A stretch of 64,000 bases of DNA from Myroides odoratus DSM 2801 (GCF_000243275.1 NZ_CM001437.1:738703-802702); one strand, 5' to 3'. Shown: positions 44,539-52,826, counted from the stretch's first letter. Program-made: numbers and translations. Notes: generated by a model not told the origin, from the letters alone.

Positions 44539-45519
44539 ATGCAAACAGAAAACCTAATATTCACCAATTGGAAAGAAAGATGTTCTTCACTTGGAAAGTT
44601 ATTGACAAACCTTCCCGAACCCTTAAGAGAAGCAACAGAAGAAGACAGTGTAAGAATACAAACACTACTTGATATTAAAAGAACAGGAAAAAATCCTGAG
44701 ACAAATCGCCCTAATAAATGGGATGATACTAAAGAAAAGGAATTAGAACAACTCCAAAACATTGTCAAAAGAATAGAGCCTAAAGATAAACTTCCGACAG
44801 GCGCAATTACCCACTTAGAAGAAGTGTTTCGCCATTTATTTTGGAAACGCAGAAGATTTCTTGAAAACAAATATCTAAGTAAGGGAACTATTTGCGAAGA
44901 GGATGCTCTCGATTTAAAATCTCAACGCGATGAGTTTTTCTACCGAAAGAACGATGAACATCTAAGTAATGATTTTATCCAAGGAACCCCAGATAATCTT
45001 CAAAAGAAGACTAAAGACACTAAGACCAATTGGGACTTAGAATCATTTGACAACGCAGAACTAACAACACTGTACGAATGGCAATTGAAAGGTTATATGT
45101 GGATTGTTCATAGCTATGACTTACCTGAATTAGAAACCAAAACAGAATCTGAACTTGTGTATTGTTTAGTTAACGCTCCTCTTCATCTAATTGAAGATGA
45201 AAAGAGAAGAATGTGGTTTCAAATGGGACAACCTGACGACACAGACGAAGAATTTCGTTACAAAGTTGCTCAACTAGAGCGAAACATGATTTTCGACGTA
45301 TCGAAGTTTAAAAAAGAATATCCTGGTTACGACTTCTACAACCCGATTAAAGACTTTTCAATACCTCCACATATGCGTCTTAAATCATTCAATGTAACTC
45401 TTACAGAAGAAGATATCAAACACATGACTAGACGAGTTACAATGGCTCGTGAATGGCTTGTAAATAAAGAACGTGAAACCCTAAAACAAATAGCAGATGG
45501 CTGGCGAAGAAATAACTAA
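44539..45519 (+). CDS. PD-(D/E)XK exonuclease (YqaJ/RecE-like)
   Basis: A 326-residue protein. The centre carries FIQGTPDNL (Asp152) followed eight residues later by DTKT (Asp160, Lys162), then a helix with YEWQLKGYMWI. This is the order of motifs II, III and the QxxxY helix in lambda-exonuclease, YqaJ and RecB-type nucleases. Beside a RecT-like gene it would be the 5'-3' exonuclease of a two-component recombinase. N- and C-terminal extensions are helical and unassigned. It overlaps the next gene by 23 bp. Confidence 0.7.
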   Translation: MQTENLIFTNWKERCSSLGKLLTNLPEPLREATEEDSVRIQTLLDIKRTGKNPETNRPNKWDDTKEKELEQLQNIVKRIEPKDKLPTGAITHLEEVFRHLFWKRRRFLENKYLSKGTICEEDALDLKSQRDEFFYRKNDEHLSNDFIQGTPDNLQKKTKDTKTNWDLESFDNAELTTLYEWQLKGYMWIVHSYDLPELETKTESELVYCLVNAPLHLIEDEKRRMWFQMGQPDDTDEEFRYKVAQLERNMIFDVSKFKKEYPGYDFYNPIKDFSIPPHMRLKSFNVTLTEEDIKHMTRRVTMAREWLVNKERETLKQIADGWRRNN

Positions 45520-45904
45520 AGCACTATCCGTAAAGCAACCTTGGGCAGAGTTAATCTGCCTAGGGATTAAAGATGTCGAGAATAGAACTTGGCGAACTAG
45601 ATTCAAAGGCCGAGTTTACATACATGCGTCAATGCATCCAGATAAGAGCGCTCGACTTTCAAAAGAAAGAGAAGAAGTCACAGATAATATTGACGAGTTT
45701 CAATTTAAAAATTCAGCAATTATCGGCGAAGTTACTATTGCAGATTGTGTTCAAAACCACAAATCAATTTGGGCAGATAAAGGAGAAGGCATTTGGCATT
45801 GGGTTTTAAAAGACGCTGTTTTTTATGATAAGCCTATAGAGAATGTAAAAGGCAAATTGGGTATTTGGGATATAAATATCAAAGACTACTTGCAAAGTGC
45901 CTAA
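45497..45904 (+). CDS. ASCH-domain protein
   Basis: A 135-residue protein. KALSVKQPWAELICLGIKDV, ENRTWRTRFKGRVYIHAS and the later AIIGEVTIADC are the signature strands of the ASCH fold, which binds RNA or modified nucleotides. Phages often carry such genes near replication functions; the exact role is unknown. Overlaps on both sides show it belongs to the early operon. Confidence 0.82.
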   Translation: MAGEEITKALSVKQPWAELICLGIKDVENRTWRTRFKGRVYIHASMHPDKSARLSKEREEVTDNIDEFQFKNSAIIGEVTIADCVQNHKSIWADKGEGIWHWVLKDAVFYDKPIENVKGKLGIWDINIKDYLQSA

Positions 45905-46181
45905 TAATTCAGATTACAATCCTAATGATTGGATATCTCCTAAAATACCAAGAGCATGTTATTATGCTACTCATAAGATTTCTAATCAAAAAGTGTTGAT
46001 TCCCATGTGTTGGGGAACAGTTCATTCAAATGATATAGAAGACTGTTGTTGTGACTTAAAAAAAGAACCAACTATACGAGATTTAAAGCAAGAGAACCAA
46101 ACTCTTAAGGATAGAGTAAATGAATTAGAAGAGGAATTAACCTATTACCAAAATAACTATGGCAATATTCAAGAATTATAG
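45897..46181 (+). CDS. Cys-containing hypothetical protein with C-terminal coiled coil
   Basis: Starts with GTG at 45897, inside the ASCH gene end. 94 residues: an N-terminal part with CYYATH...PMCWGTVH...DCCCD that could bind zinc, then a 35-residue coiled coil (KQENQTLKDRVNELEEELTY). Family not recognised. Confidence 0.65.
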   Translation: MPNNSDYNPNDWISPKIPRACYYATHKISNQKVLIPMCWGTVHSNDIEDCCCDLKKEPTIRDLKQENQTLKDRVNELEEELTYYQNNYGNIQEL

Positions 46182-46305
46182 AAACGGACATGGAACAGTT
46201 CAAAGAGTTGAGGTATTACGTGTAAGTAGAGAATACACCTTTTGCAAGAATGAAAAAGGTAAAGTTTTCCAAGCGAAAACATCCGGATTAAAAAGTATTA
46301 AGTAA
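46159..46305 (+). CDS. Small basic hypothetical protein, 48 residues
   Basis: ATG 46159 to TAA 46303-46305, overlapping the preceding gene by 23 bp and 12 bp before the next. The product (MAIFKNYRNGHGTVQRVEVL...) is strongly basic and beta-rich, like a small KOW/SH3-type nucleic-acid binder, although that is only an impression. Spacing within the operon supports it. Confidence 0.55.
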   Translation: MAIFKNYRNGHGTVQRVEVLRVSREYTFCKNEKGKVFQAKTSGLKSIK

Positions 46306-46317
46306 TAATTAAAAAGT

Positions 46318-46572
46318 ATGAAAGATAAATATAACCCAAACATAGGTAATGGACCTGCAGGATCATTCCAACGCGACTTTTTAGAAGCTAATCTAAAAGG
46401 CACTAAAGTAAAAGGCAAAACAGTTGAAAAAGTTAGTAACAAATATGTTTACACTGAGTGTGGAGATAAAATACCAACTAAAGGTTTAAGAGTAAGATTC
46501 AAGGTGAAGCCTGAAACTAAAAGTATGATTAGACCTTGTACACAAGGTGATACAGAAGCAGACCGTTTTTAA
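46318..46572 (+). CDS. Hypothetical basic phage protein, 84 residues
   Basis: ATG 46318. Basic protein with beta strands (KVKGKTVEKVSNKYVYTE, GLRVRFKVKPE). No family recognised. It resembles its small upstream neighbour in charge and strand pattern. Confidence 0.65.
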   Translation: MKDKYNPNIGNGPAGSFQRDFLEANLKGTKVKGKTVEKVSNKYVYTECGDKIPTKGLRVRFKVKPETKSMIRPCTQGDTEADRF

Positions 46573-46582
46573 TTAAGTAGTT

Positions 46583-46789
46583 ATGAGAGGTATAGTTGAA
46601 CGAAAGATTTTCCAAGCTTCATGTGAGAAATGTAGGGCTTTATTTGAAGACGATGGACACAACTGTTATGATTCACTTGATGAAATAAAACATGAACTAG
46701 AGCAAAATGGCTGGGTTATAGATCCAAAAATTGAATGCCCTGATTGTTTTAATAAATATTATCAAAAAAATAAAACTTCCCACTTGTAG
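46583..46789 (+). CDS. Small zinc-ribbon protein, 68 residues
   Basis: Two cysteine pairs (SCEKCRALF at about 14-17 and ECPDCFNKYY near 53-56) bracket a helical DSLDEIKHELEQNGW segment, which makes a zinc-ribbon fold likely. Its stop codon lies inside the hairpin at 46780-46796. Confidence 0.7.
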   Translation: MRGIVERKIFQASCEKCRALFEDDGHNCYDSLDEIKHELEQNGWVIDPKIECPDCFNKYYQKNKTSHL

Positions 46790-46796
46790 TAAGTGG
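46780..46796 (+). promoter_or_regulatory. Hairpin 9 nt before a start codon (copy 1 of 2)
   Basis: TAAAACTTC is followed by CCACTT-gtagt-AAGTGG (6-bp stem, 5-nt loop) and then nine bases to the ATG at 46806. The same design with different paired bases occurs at 47390-47406. Confidence 0.6.
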
Positions 46797-46805
46797 TCAA
46801 AGAGA

Positions 46806-47135
46806 ATGAAAAAAGTAAAAAGTAAATCTTATACACTCAGAAAGAGTGATGGTATTTGGTTAGGTCAAATAGTATTGACATCAGATGGAATGTTCGCATC
46901 TGTTACAGATTATGGGAATCTTTCCTTTGCTTGGCGACATACAGGTGTTGATGATTTTAGAGGTTTCTTGTGTGGATTGGATGTTGAATACTTTGGAAGA
47001 AAGATGTACTAAGGTAATACATACATCCTGTATTCTAAAGCTTGTGAAAAAGCTTGTCATCGTTTCGCAAAAGAAATACTTCCAACACTTCAAGAGGTTT
47101 TAAAACAAGATTTGATTGATAATCCTAAGTGGTAA
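46806..47135 (+). pseudogene. Phage hypothetical gene interrupted by an in-frame TAA
   Basis: Frame from ATG 46806 (MKKVKSKSYTLRKSDGIWLG) to TAA 47133-47135, broken only at codon 69 (TAA, 47010-47012) after YFGRKMY. The continuation (GNTYILYSKACEKACHRFAK and on to DNPKW) keeps good residue use and ends 5 bp before the MazG-like gene, so the two parts belong together. CAA to TAA is a likely change. Function unknown. The undisrupted protein would be 109 residues. Confidence 0.7.
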
Positions 47136-47140
47136 TTGAG

Positions 47141-47383
47141 ATGGAAAATATTTTCGATGAAATTAAACAAGAAAGAGAAAGACAAGATGAAAAATGGGGA
47201 GTGCAAAATCACCATCCTTTTGTTTGGCTTGGAATTTTAGGAGAAGAAGTAGGCGAAGTCAATAAAGCTGTACTAGATCATAATTTTGATGGTAAAACCT
47301 TAGAAAATTATAGAGAAGAATTAATACAAGTTGCTGCAGTAGCCGTGTCAATGATTCAATGTTTAGATAGAAATAACAACTAA
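47141..47383 (+). CDS. MazG-like nucleotide pyrophosphohydrolase
   Basis: Start chosen at ATG 47141 (MENIFDEIKQERERQDEKWG); 80 residues. GILGEEVGEVNKAVLDH and the following EELIQVAAVAVSMI supply the EExxE...E/D metal-binding helices of all-alpha NTP pyrophosphohydrolases. Phage members clean up or tune nucleotide pools. The size and single-domain form are usual for phage MazG-like proteins. Confidence 0.8.
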   Translation: MENIFDEIKQERERQDEKWGVQNHHPFVWLGILGEEVGEVNKAVLDHNFDGKTLENYREELIQVAAVAVSMIQCLDRNNN

Positions 47384-47389
47384 AACTTC

Positions 47390-47406
47390 CCGATTTTAGG
47401 AATCGG
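47390..47406 (+). promoter_or_regulatory. Hairpin 9 nt before a start codon (copy 2 of 2)
   Basis: TAAAACTTC, then CCGATT-ttagg-AATCGG, then nine bases to ATG 47416. Four of the six stem pairs differ from the copy at 46780 in base identity, yet pairing is kept. Confidence 0.6.
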
Positions 47407-47415
47407 CAAAATAAA

Positions 47416-47820
47416 ATGAAAATAGTAATTAAAGTAAAAAAAGAAGTCGAAGCTAAATATTTATTAGTATCTGCGGGTGTTAGATACTATGAAGATGCTA
47501 CTGTAAATGGAATCGAAGACGTAGAAGGAAGTTTAATTCCTTGTAAAGTCAATGATCGTTGGTGCCCAAAAATAAATATTGATACTGGAGTTATTGAAAA
47601 TTGGGAAAAAGGAAAAGTAGCCAATATTCATTATAAAGTTTGTGATGATGGAAACTACAAATTGCTTGATGTGAATGAAAACATCATTATTGATAAAGAT
47701 TCTTATGTTCCTAGCTGTTTATCTCCTAAAGAAAATGGATATGGCGATTACATTATTATGGATGTATCAGAAGAAGGTGTTATTTCAAATTGGAAGTTTG
47801 ATTTTAAAGAATTTAAATAG
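47416..47820 (+). CDS. Hypothetical phage protein, 134 residues
   Basis: ATG 47416 nine bases after the hairpin. Acidic, beta-rich protein with conserved-looking tryptophans and cysteines (LIPCKVNDRWCPKINIDTG, NWKFDFKEF). I do not recognise the family. It lies between the MazG-like and SSB-like genes. Confidence 0.7.
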   Translation: MKIVIKVKKEVEAKYLLVSAGVRYYEDATVNGIEDVEGSLIPCKVNDRWCPKINIDTGVIENWEKGKVANIHYKVCDDGNYKLLDVNENIIIDKDSYVPSCLSPKENGYGDYIIMDVSEEGVISNWKFDFKEFK

Positions 47821-47829
47821 CAGTTAACC

Positions 47830-48264
47830 ATGTACACACAAGGCAGAATAAAACTAATTGGACAAGTCCAAGACATTAGCTCAAGTTTCAGAAAAAGAGA
47901 GTTTGTCGTTACAACGGATGAACAATATCCGCAAGACATCCTAATTGAAGTAACTCAAGATCGAGTGAGTTTACTAGACGGATTCCAAGTTGGAGCTTAC
48001 GTAAAGGTTGATATCAATTTGCGTGGAAGAGAGTGGACTTCACCACAAGGCGAAGTAAGATATTTCAATACGATTCAAGCTTGGAAAATTACTGCAGCTG
48101 TAAACCAACCACAAATGCAAGACGGCACTTACCACGGCCAAGGTTCGGCAGCAGATGCTCATCAACAATGGAAACAAAATCAACAAAGTCAACCTGCTCC
48201 AGGTAATCAATTCCCTTCTACACCACAGTACAACGAAGATGACCACGATGATCTCCCTTTCTGA
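47830..48264 (+). CDS. DUF3127-like single-stranded DNA-binding protein
   Basis: A 144-residue protein. The N-terminal 95 residues (GRIKLIGQVQDISSSFRKRE, then TQDRVSLLDGFQVGAYVKVD) follow the DUF3127 pattern, an OB-fold family of Bacteroidota. A Gln/Pro-rich flexible linker follows, and the C-terminus is EDDHDDLPF, the acidic tip by which SSB proteins recruit replication and repair partners. This combination strongly suggests a phage SSB. Confidence 0.82.
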   Translation: MYTQGRIKLIGQVQDISSSFRKREFVVTTDEQYPQDILIEVTQDRVSLLDGFQVGAYVKVDINLRGREWTSPQGEVRYFNTIQAWKITAAVNQPQMQDGTYHGQGSAADAHQQWKQNQQSQPAPGNQFPSTPQYNEDDHDDLPF

Positions 48265-48292
48265 TTTAGATTAATTTTTAACCTTATTAAAA

Positions 48293-48502
48293 ATGACTAA
48301 GCAAACCAAAAAGAAGCGGGTTCTTGAAAAAGAGCCCCTTTCTATCTGGGAAGAACAAGTTGAGTTGAAAGATAAAGCAAAGACACTTTCTCAGAAGAAT
48401 GAAGAACGCGAACATAAAAAGTTCAATGAAGGTTACACTTGGGTGCAAGTGGATGGAAGGACACGTAAACTTTTAAAAATAGATAACAGTGGCAGAGAAT
48501 AA
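48293..48502 (+). CDS. Small basic hypothetical protein, 69 residues
   Basis: ATG 48293 preceded by the leader ttaaccttattaaaa. Strongly charged, helical N-terminus, with WVQVDGRTRKLLKI near the end. No family recognised. It overlaps the next gene by 14 bp. Confidence 0.65.
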   Translation: MTKQTKKKRVLEKEPLSIWEEQVELKDKAKTLSQKNEEREHKKFNEGYTWVQVDGRTRKLLKIDNSGRE

Positions 48503-49355
48503 AAACTCCTTTGTTCTATATAAAGATATGATTAGCACTATTGAGAAACTCAGTGATGAAACTGCAGGAAAACTATTCAAGCACATATTACGATATGTAA
48601 ATGACCAAAGCCCCACTCCTGAAAACGAAATATTAGATCTTGTTTTTGAACCGATAAAAAATCAATTAAAAAGAGATTTGAATAAGTATAAAAAAACAAA
48701 AGCTGATAGGTCACTAAATGGACGAATGGGAAATTTAAAAAGGTATAATCCTGATTTATACAGACAAGTCGCTGATAATCAAATCACAATAGACGAAGCT
48801 GAAAAAATCGCAAGTCATCGCAAAGCCTCGCCTAGCGACAATAGCGATAATAAAACCTCGCAAACACTCGCAAACGTCGCTGTAAGTGTTAGTGATAATG
48901 TAAGTGTTAGTGATAGTGTTAATGATATTCTTTTAGAAAAAGAAACAAAAGAATATTTAGGGCAAAATGAAAAAATTGAAGAATTCGATTCAGTTGAATT
49001 AGAAGCCGAAGAATCTTTCCAAAAAAAAGTTGCGCGAAAAACAAGGTTTTCAAAACCGACAGTTGAAGAAATTCATGAATACTGTTTTGAACGAAACAAC
49101 GGAATCGATGCACAAAGATTTTTCGACCACTACGAAAGCAATGGCTGGATGGTTGGGAAAACAAAAATGAAAGATTGGAAAGCAGCAGTTCGCACTTGGG
49201 AGAGAAATAGTAACAACAAAAATCAGAATCAGAATGGACAACAGCAAGAAAGGTTTGTCGGTCGCCAATCAATCGACACAATCCAACACAACGCCAATGT
49301 TGGTTACGAAGCAGCTGAGCGAATTAGAAAGCAGATGCTTGGCGACGCCAATTAG
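48489..49355 (+). CDS. DUF6291-like phage replication-associated protein
   Basis: GTG start at 48489; 288 residues. The first 110 residues (SFVLYKDMISTIEKLSDETA, then FKHILRYVNDQSPTP) match DUF6291 proteins common in Bacteroidota phages. A Ser/Asn/Val low-complexity linker follows (codon repeats of gt-agt-gat at 48880-48925), then a C-terminal KPTVEEIHEYCFERNNGID-type domain ending near KDWKAAVRTWERN. This architecture resembles replisome organisers, in which the C-terminal part binds helicase or origin (inference). Confidence 0.72.
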   Translation: MAENKNSFVLYKDMISTIEKLSDETAGKLFKHILRYVNDQSPTPENEILDLVFEPIKNQLKRDLNKYKKTKADRSLNGRMGNLKRYNPDLYRQVADNQITIDEAEKIASHRKASPSDNSDNKTSQTLANVAVSVSDNVSVSDSVNDILLEKETKEYLGQNEKIEEFDSVELEAEESFQKKVARKTRFSKPTVEEIHEYCFERNNGIDAQRFFDHYESNGWMVGKTKMKDWKAAVRTWERNSNNKNQNQNGQQQERFVGRQSIDTIQHNANVGYEAAERIRKQMLGDAN

Positions 49356-50136
49356 TTTTGTGAAAAAAACTTACCTAAGCAAAACGATTCGGGAACGCTT
49401 GGATGATGAAGTTTTATCAATGTTGCTTACTGAGGTTTTTACTCAATCCATTGCTTTGAGTGGGATGAAAGAAAAGACAGATCCACTGACCATGCATGAA
49501 ATCATGAGAATGTGTATGATGGTTTATGCTCACCTAACACCAGAAGAAATTTACAAAGCTTTTGAACTAGAGCGAATGCGGATGTATGAAAGCAAAACCG
49601 AACACTATCAGCTTTTTGATACGGGATACGCTGCAGAAATTCTTCAAAAATACGAAGCTTGGAAATTAGAACTCAAGCAAAAGCACAACATCACCCGCGA
49701 AACTGCAGTTCCTGTTCAAAATCAACTTCCTGCTGTTTCAGAAAGTCAGAAAACGGAGATTATGAACCAAGCAATCGAAAGACTGTTTGAAGAATATAAA
49801 TCAAACAAGGCTTTTTTACCGCCTTTTAGCCACGTATTTCAAGAATTAGTCGAAAGAGGAGTTATCCCTTACCCGAATGAAAAATCATCGCCTAAACTCA
49901 AAGAATGGTATTCTGAAAAAAGACGATCAGCTCAGGAATTGGTCGAAAAAGAAATTCAAAACGAAATTTTAAATCCTGACCGTACTCAAAGTAAAACTGT
50001 TTTACAGCAAATCCTTTCTCAAGTACAACAAAGCGAACACGAGAAAATAGAGTTAAAACTCCAGCAAATCGTACTAGAGGGAGTATTCCAAAAGCGAATC
50101 AACGAAAATAAATCAATCGAGGATTGGCTTAAATAA
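49234..50136 (+). CDS. Hypothetical phage protein, possible replication partner
   Basis: Open from ATG 49234, overlapping the previous gene by 122 bp. The in-frame ATG at 49297 would cut this to 59 bp and is a plausible true start. The rest is helical, with LTMHEIMRMCMMVYAHLTPE and a charged C-terminal region. Its place after a replisome-organiser-like gene suggests a helicase-loader-type role, but no motif proves it. Confidence 0.6.
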   Translation: MDNSKKGLSVANQSTQSNTTPMLVTKQLSELESRCLATPISFVKKTYLSKTIRERLDDEVLSMLLTEVFTQSIALSGMKEKTDPLTMHEIMRMCMMVYAHLTPEEIYKAFELERMRMYESKTEHYQLFDTGYAAEILQKYEAWKLELKQKHNITRETAVPVQNQLPAVSESQKTEIMNQAIERLFEEYKSNKAFLPPFSHVFQELVERGVIPYPNEKSSPKLKEWYSEKRRSAQELVEKEIQNEILNPDRTQSKTVLQQILSQVQQSEHEKIELKLQQIVLEGVFQKRINENKSIEDWLK

Positions 50137-50202
50137 AAAAACAAGAAAACTTATTGTTTAACACTATCCGAAACAAATCGGACAGATAATCTATTGTTTG
50201 AA

Positions 50203-50820
50203 ATGAACACACAAAACGAGCCTAAATACTTCATCATTACAAAAGGTGAAGGCAGTAATAAAACATACTACAATGGAAAATATGATTACTTCAGTGATTT
50301 AGCAAATGCGACATACGCTACCACTAACAAAGAAGCACAAGCGATTATTACTGTTAGACAACTAATCGGGGCTAAAGTTGAGACGATTACAGAAAGTGAA
50401 TTAGTTTATTCTAAAGCTAATGCAATGACTAAAATCACAATTATGTCTGCCTCGCTTAGTGTATTATTTGAGCATACACTCCCAAATCTTCCTATCAAAA
50501 GCCAAACTATGAAAGGTGCCTATAAACACCTAAAGCATGCATCAGAAGCAGTAAAAGGATTACTACCCGATTACAATCATTTTATCAAGCAAAAGGAAGA
50601 AGATGTCGATGATGTCCAAGGTTGTTTCGATGAACTTATACATGAAATCGCATCAATAAACTTTGTTGACTTGACCAATTTAACTGGCTTAATTCAAGCC
50701 TATAAAGAGGATGAAAAGTCAATGATAGGCATTGCGAGAAAAGTTTTGAAAGAAGCTGAACGTAAGAAGAAAGAAAAGGTTGCACAGAAGAACCAATTAT
50801 CAATTTTAGATCAGATTTAG
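50203..50820 (+). CDS. Hypothetical phage protein, 205 residues
   Basis: Start chosen at ATG 50203; an upstream TTG at 50194 is in frame. Mostly helical, with a beta-rich first 60 residues. The C-terminus reads KKEKVAQKNQLSILDQI, where QLSIL resembles the QL(S/D)LF clamp-binding motif; this is only a suggestion. A hairpin tccga/tcgga at 50167-50182 lies in the leader. Family not recognised. Confidence 0.65.
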   Translation: MNTQNEPKYFIITKGEGSNKTYYNGKYDYFSDLANATYATTNKEAQAIITVRQLIGAKVETITESELVYSKANAMTKITIMSASLSVLFEHTLPNLPIKSQTMKGAYKHLKHASEAVKGLLPDYNHFIKQKEEDVDDVQGCFDELIHEIASINFVDLTNLTGLIQAYKEDEKSMIGIARKVLKEAERKKKEKVAQKNQLSILDQI

Positions 50821-50822
50821 TT

Positions 50823-51464
50823 ATGAATTATGGAACCTTACCTAAAGAAATCGGGACCATTCAGAATGGAATCGATGAGATGATGTTTTACCAGTACTTA
50901 CCAATCAAAGGGAATGATACTTTTTGGATTGACCTTCCAAGTCAGTTAAATAATGATTTTTTACAAGAATTAATCACAATCGTAAATAATGACTTTATCA
51001 ACCTTAGAGGTGCGCAAGAATTCAAAGAACACTACATCTATCTAACTGTAAAACACCTTTATGTTACTCATGGAAAAGGATTGAATCGCCCAGGCATTCA
51101 TTCGGATGGATTTATGACAGATGATATAAATTACATATGGTCAAATGAACTTCCAACTGTTTTTTATTCAGGCGAATTTCCTAATGTTCCAATGGATGAT
51201 GAGCTATCAATCAATTACTTTGAAGAGCAAAAACAGTATTGTGAAAGAGTAGTCTACCCAACAAACAACATCCTTCGCCTTGATCAATTCAATATTCATG
51301 AAACAAACACAATTGAGAAATTCAGCGGCTTAAGATGCTTTGTGAAAATTTCCTTTTCGAAGGACAAATATGATTTAAAAGGAAACGCTAAAAACAGTTG
51401 TATAACATCTGATTGGGAGTATAGAGAAAGAAGTCAAACAAGGAATATTCCACAAAAGATTTAG
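50823..51464 (+). CDS. Putative Fe(II)/2-oxoglutarate dioxygenase-like protein
   Basis: A 213-residue protein. NRPGIHSDGF supplies an HxD pair (His93, Asp95), and FNIHETNTIEKFSGLRCFVK supplies a distal histidine (His159) with an arginine 12 residues later (Arg171). That is the order of iron ligands and 2-oxoglutarate-binding arginine in double-stranded beta-helix dioxygenases. It lies 2 bp upstream of a C5-cytosine methyltransferase, which makes a role in further modifying methylated cytosine an attractive guess. No direct evidence shows the substrate, and I do not recognise a named family. Confidence 0.6.
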   Translation: MNYGTLPKEIGTIQNGIDEMMFYQYLPIKGNDTFWIDLPSQLNNDFLQELITIVNNDFINLRGAQEFKEHYIYLTVKHLYVTHGKGLNRPGIHSDGFMTDDINYIWSNELPTVFYSGEFPNVPMDDELSINYFEEQKQYCERVVYPTNNILRLDQFNIHETNTIEKFSGLRCFVKISFSKDKYDLKGNAKNSCITSDWEYRERSQTRNIPQKI

Positions 51465-51466
51465 TT

Positions 51467-52738
51467 ATGCAAAAATTAAAAGTTGGTTCCGACTTCTCTG
51501 GAGTTGGAGCCTTTGATCAAGCGTTATTAAGACTTGAAGTGGACTATGAAAGTGTATTTGCTTGTGACATGGATAGTAATGCTAGACATTCGTTTATTTT
51601 AAACTATGGTACTGAAAAGGATTTAGAATTGTTAACGCATCCATATGTTATATTTTGTAATAAAATGTATGGTTCATTTTCTAAGCATGGAAACTTTAAA
51701 AAGCAAACATATTCAGATGTTAAGAAACTCGCTAGAATACAAGACGAAGCTGCTCGCCTATTTTCTTTCTATTATCCATGGAATGTCAAGTATAGAAAAG
51801 AATCTGCCCCTCTAGATATTTATATGACTTCACCTCCTTGTCAGGCTTTTAGTTTAGCTGGGAAACGCAAAGGAGAGGAAGATAAAAGAGGGGTATTGTT
51901 TTATAATTCGCATGAGTTTATTCAAAAAAACAAACCGAGATACTTCATTTTTGAGAATGTGAAAGGACTACTTAGCGACGATGGAGGAAAAACCTTTCAA
52001 CGTTGGATTGATTTTCTCGGGGGGAAATCTGTAAACGGCAACCCTGTTATTTTTCCTCATGAAGAATCAGTTCCATATCATATTTATTATAAAGTACTGA
52101 ATGCCAAAAATTATGGGGTCCCTCAAAATCGCGAGCGGATTTTTATAGTTGGGATTCGTGATGATCAAGACAATAACTTTTCTTTTCCTGTTGAAATTGA
52201 ACTTAAAAAAAGATTGAAGGATATTTTAGAAACTGATGTAGATGAGAAGTATTTCTTAAGTGATAAATTAATTGATTTTTTTATAAGTCATACAGAGAAA
52301 CATAAACAAAAAGGTAATGGATTTAGTTTTAAGCCAAAAGACATTGAAAGTATAGGTCAAGCAGTAACGACTAAAGCAGGAACAAGGGTAGACGATAATT
52401 ACATTTATGTAAAATCAGCCAATTCTAAAGGCTATGAAATAGCCGAAGAAGAAGAAGATTCTATAAACTTCGAACACCCAAACAGCGAAACAAGACGAGG
52501 AAGGGTTGGAAAAGGAGTTGCGCAAACACTTACCACAAGCTGTAATCAAGGTATTTACTCCAATCTTATGATAAGAAAATTAACACCTCGTGAATGCTTT
52601 AGGTTGATGGATTTCCCTGATTCATTCAAATGGAATGTTTCAGACTCTCAAGCCTATAAACAAGCTGGTAATAGTATAGTTGTAGCTGTCCTAGCTGCAA
52701 TAATTCAAAAACTAAATTTAAATGAAATCAAAGTCTAA
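51467..52738 (+). CDS. DNA (cytosine-5) methyltransferase
   Basis: A 423-residue protein with all main C5-MTase motifs: VGSDFSGVGAFDQAL (motif I), ACDMDSNA (II), catalytic SPPCQAFSLAG (IV, Cys125), FENVKGLL (VI), GVPQNRERIFIVGIR (VIII), LTPRECFRLMDFPDSF (IX) and QAGNSIVVAVLAAI (X). The variable region of about 120 residues between VIII and IX sets the target sequence. No restriction endonuclease gene is beside it, so it is probably a solitary phage enzyme that protects or prepares DNA. Dioxygenase-like genes lie directly before and shortly after it. Confidence 0.93.
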   Translation: MQKLKVGSDFSGVGAFDQALLRLEVDYESVFACDMDSNARHSFILNYGTEKDLELLTHPYVIFCNKMYGSFSKHGNFKKQTYSDVKKLARIQDEAARLFSFYYPWNVKYRKESAPLDIYMTSPPCQAFSLAGKRKGEEDKRGVLFYNSHEFIQKNKPRYFIFENVKGLLSDDGGKTFQRWIDFLGGKSVNGNPVIFPHEESVPYHIYYKVLNAKNYGVPQNRERIFIVGIRDDQDNNFSFPVEIELKKRLKDILETDVDEKYFLSDKLIDFFISHTEKHKQKGNGFSFKPKDIESIGQAVTTKAGTRVDDNYIYVKSANSKGYEIAEEEEDSINFEHPNSETRRGRVGKGVAQTLTTSCNQGIYSNLMIRKLTPRECFRLMDFPDSFKWNVSDSQAYKQAGNSIVVAVLAAIIQKLNLNEIKV

Positions 52739-52814
52739 ACACCCATCCTTAGAAACAGCTTTACTAATTGCAATGATAACAGCAATAGTAGTTTTGAATT
52801 ACATCTTTTCTTAA
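52722..52814 (+). CDS. Single-helix small membrane protein, 30 residues
   Basis: ATG 52722 inside the methyltransferase end, TAA 52812-52814. MKSKSKHPSLE, then ALLIAMITAIVVLNYIF, a basic start and a clear membrane helix. It fills the gap before the next gene. Its role is unknown. Confidence 0.5.
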   Translation: MKSKSKHPSLETALLIAMITAIVVLNYIFS

Positions 52815-52826
52815 AAAAAACATACC

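Noticed and set aside
39225..47012. Alternative genetic code or stop-codon recoding in the prophage
   Set aside because: The two in-frame stops are different codons (TGA and TAA). Both are used as normal terminators by many neighbouring genes, and tryptophan is encoded by TGG throughout. Simple mutations explain them.
48293..49355. Long low-complexity agtgttagtgat repeats as a regulatory array
   Set aside because: They lie in frame within the DUF6291-like gene and encode a Ser/Val/Asn linker, so coding use explains them.
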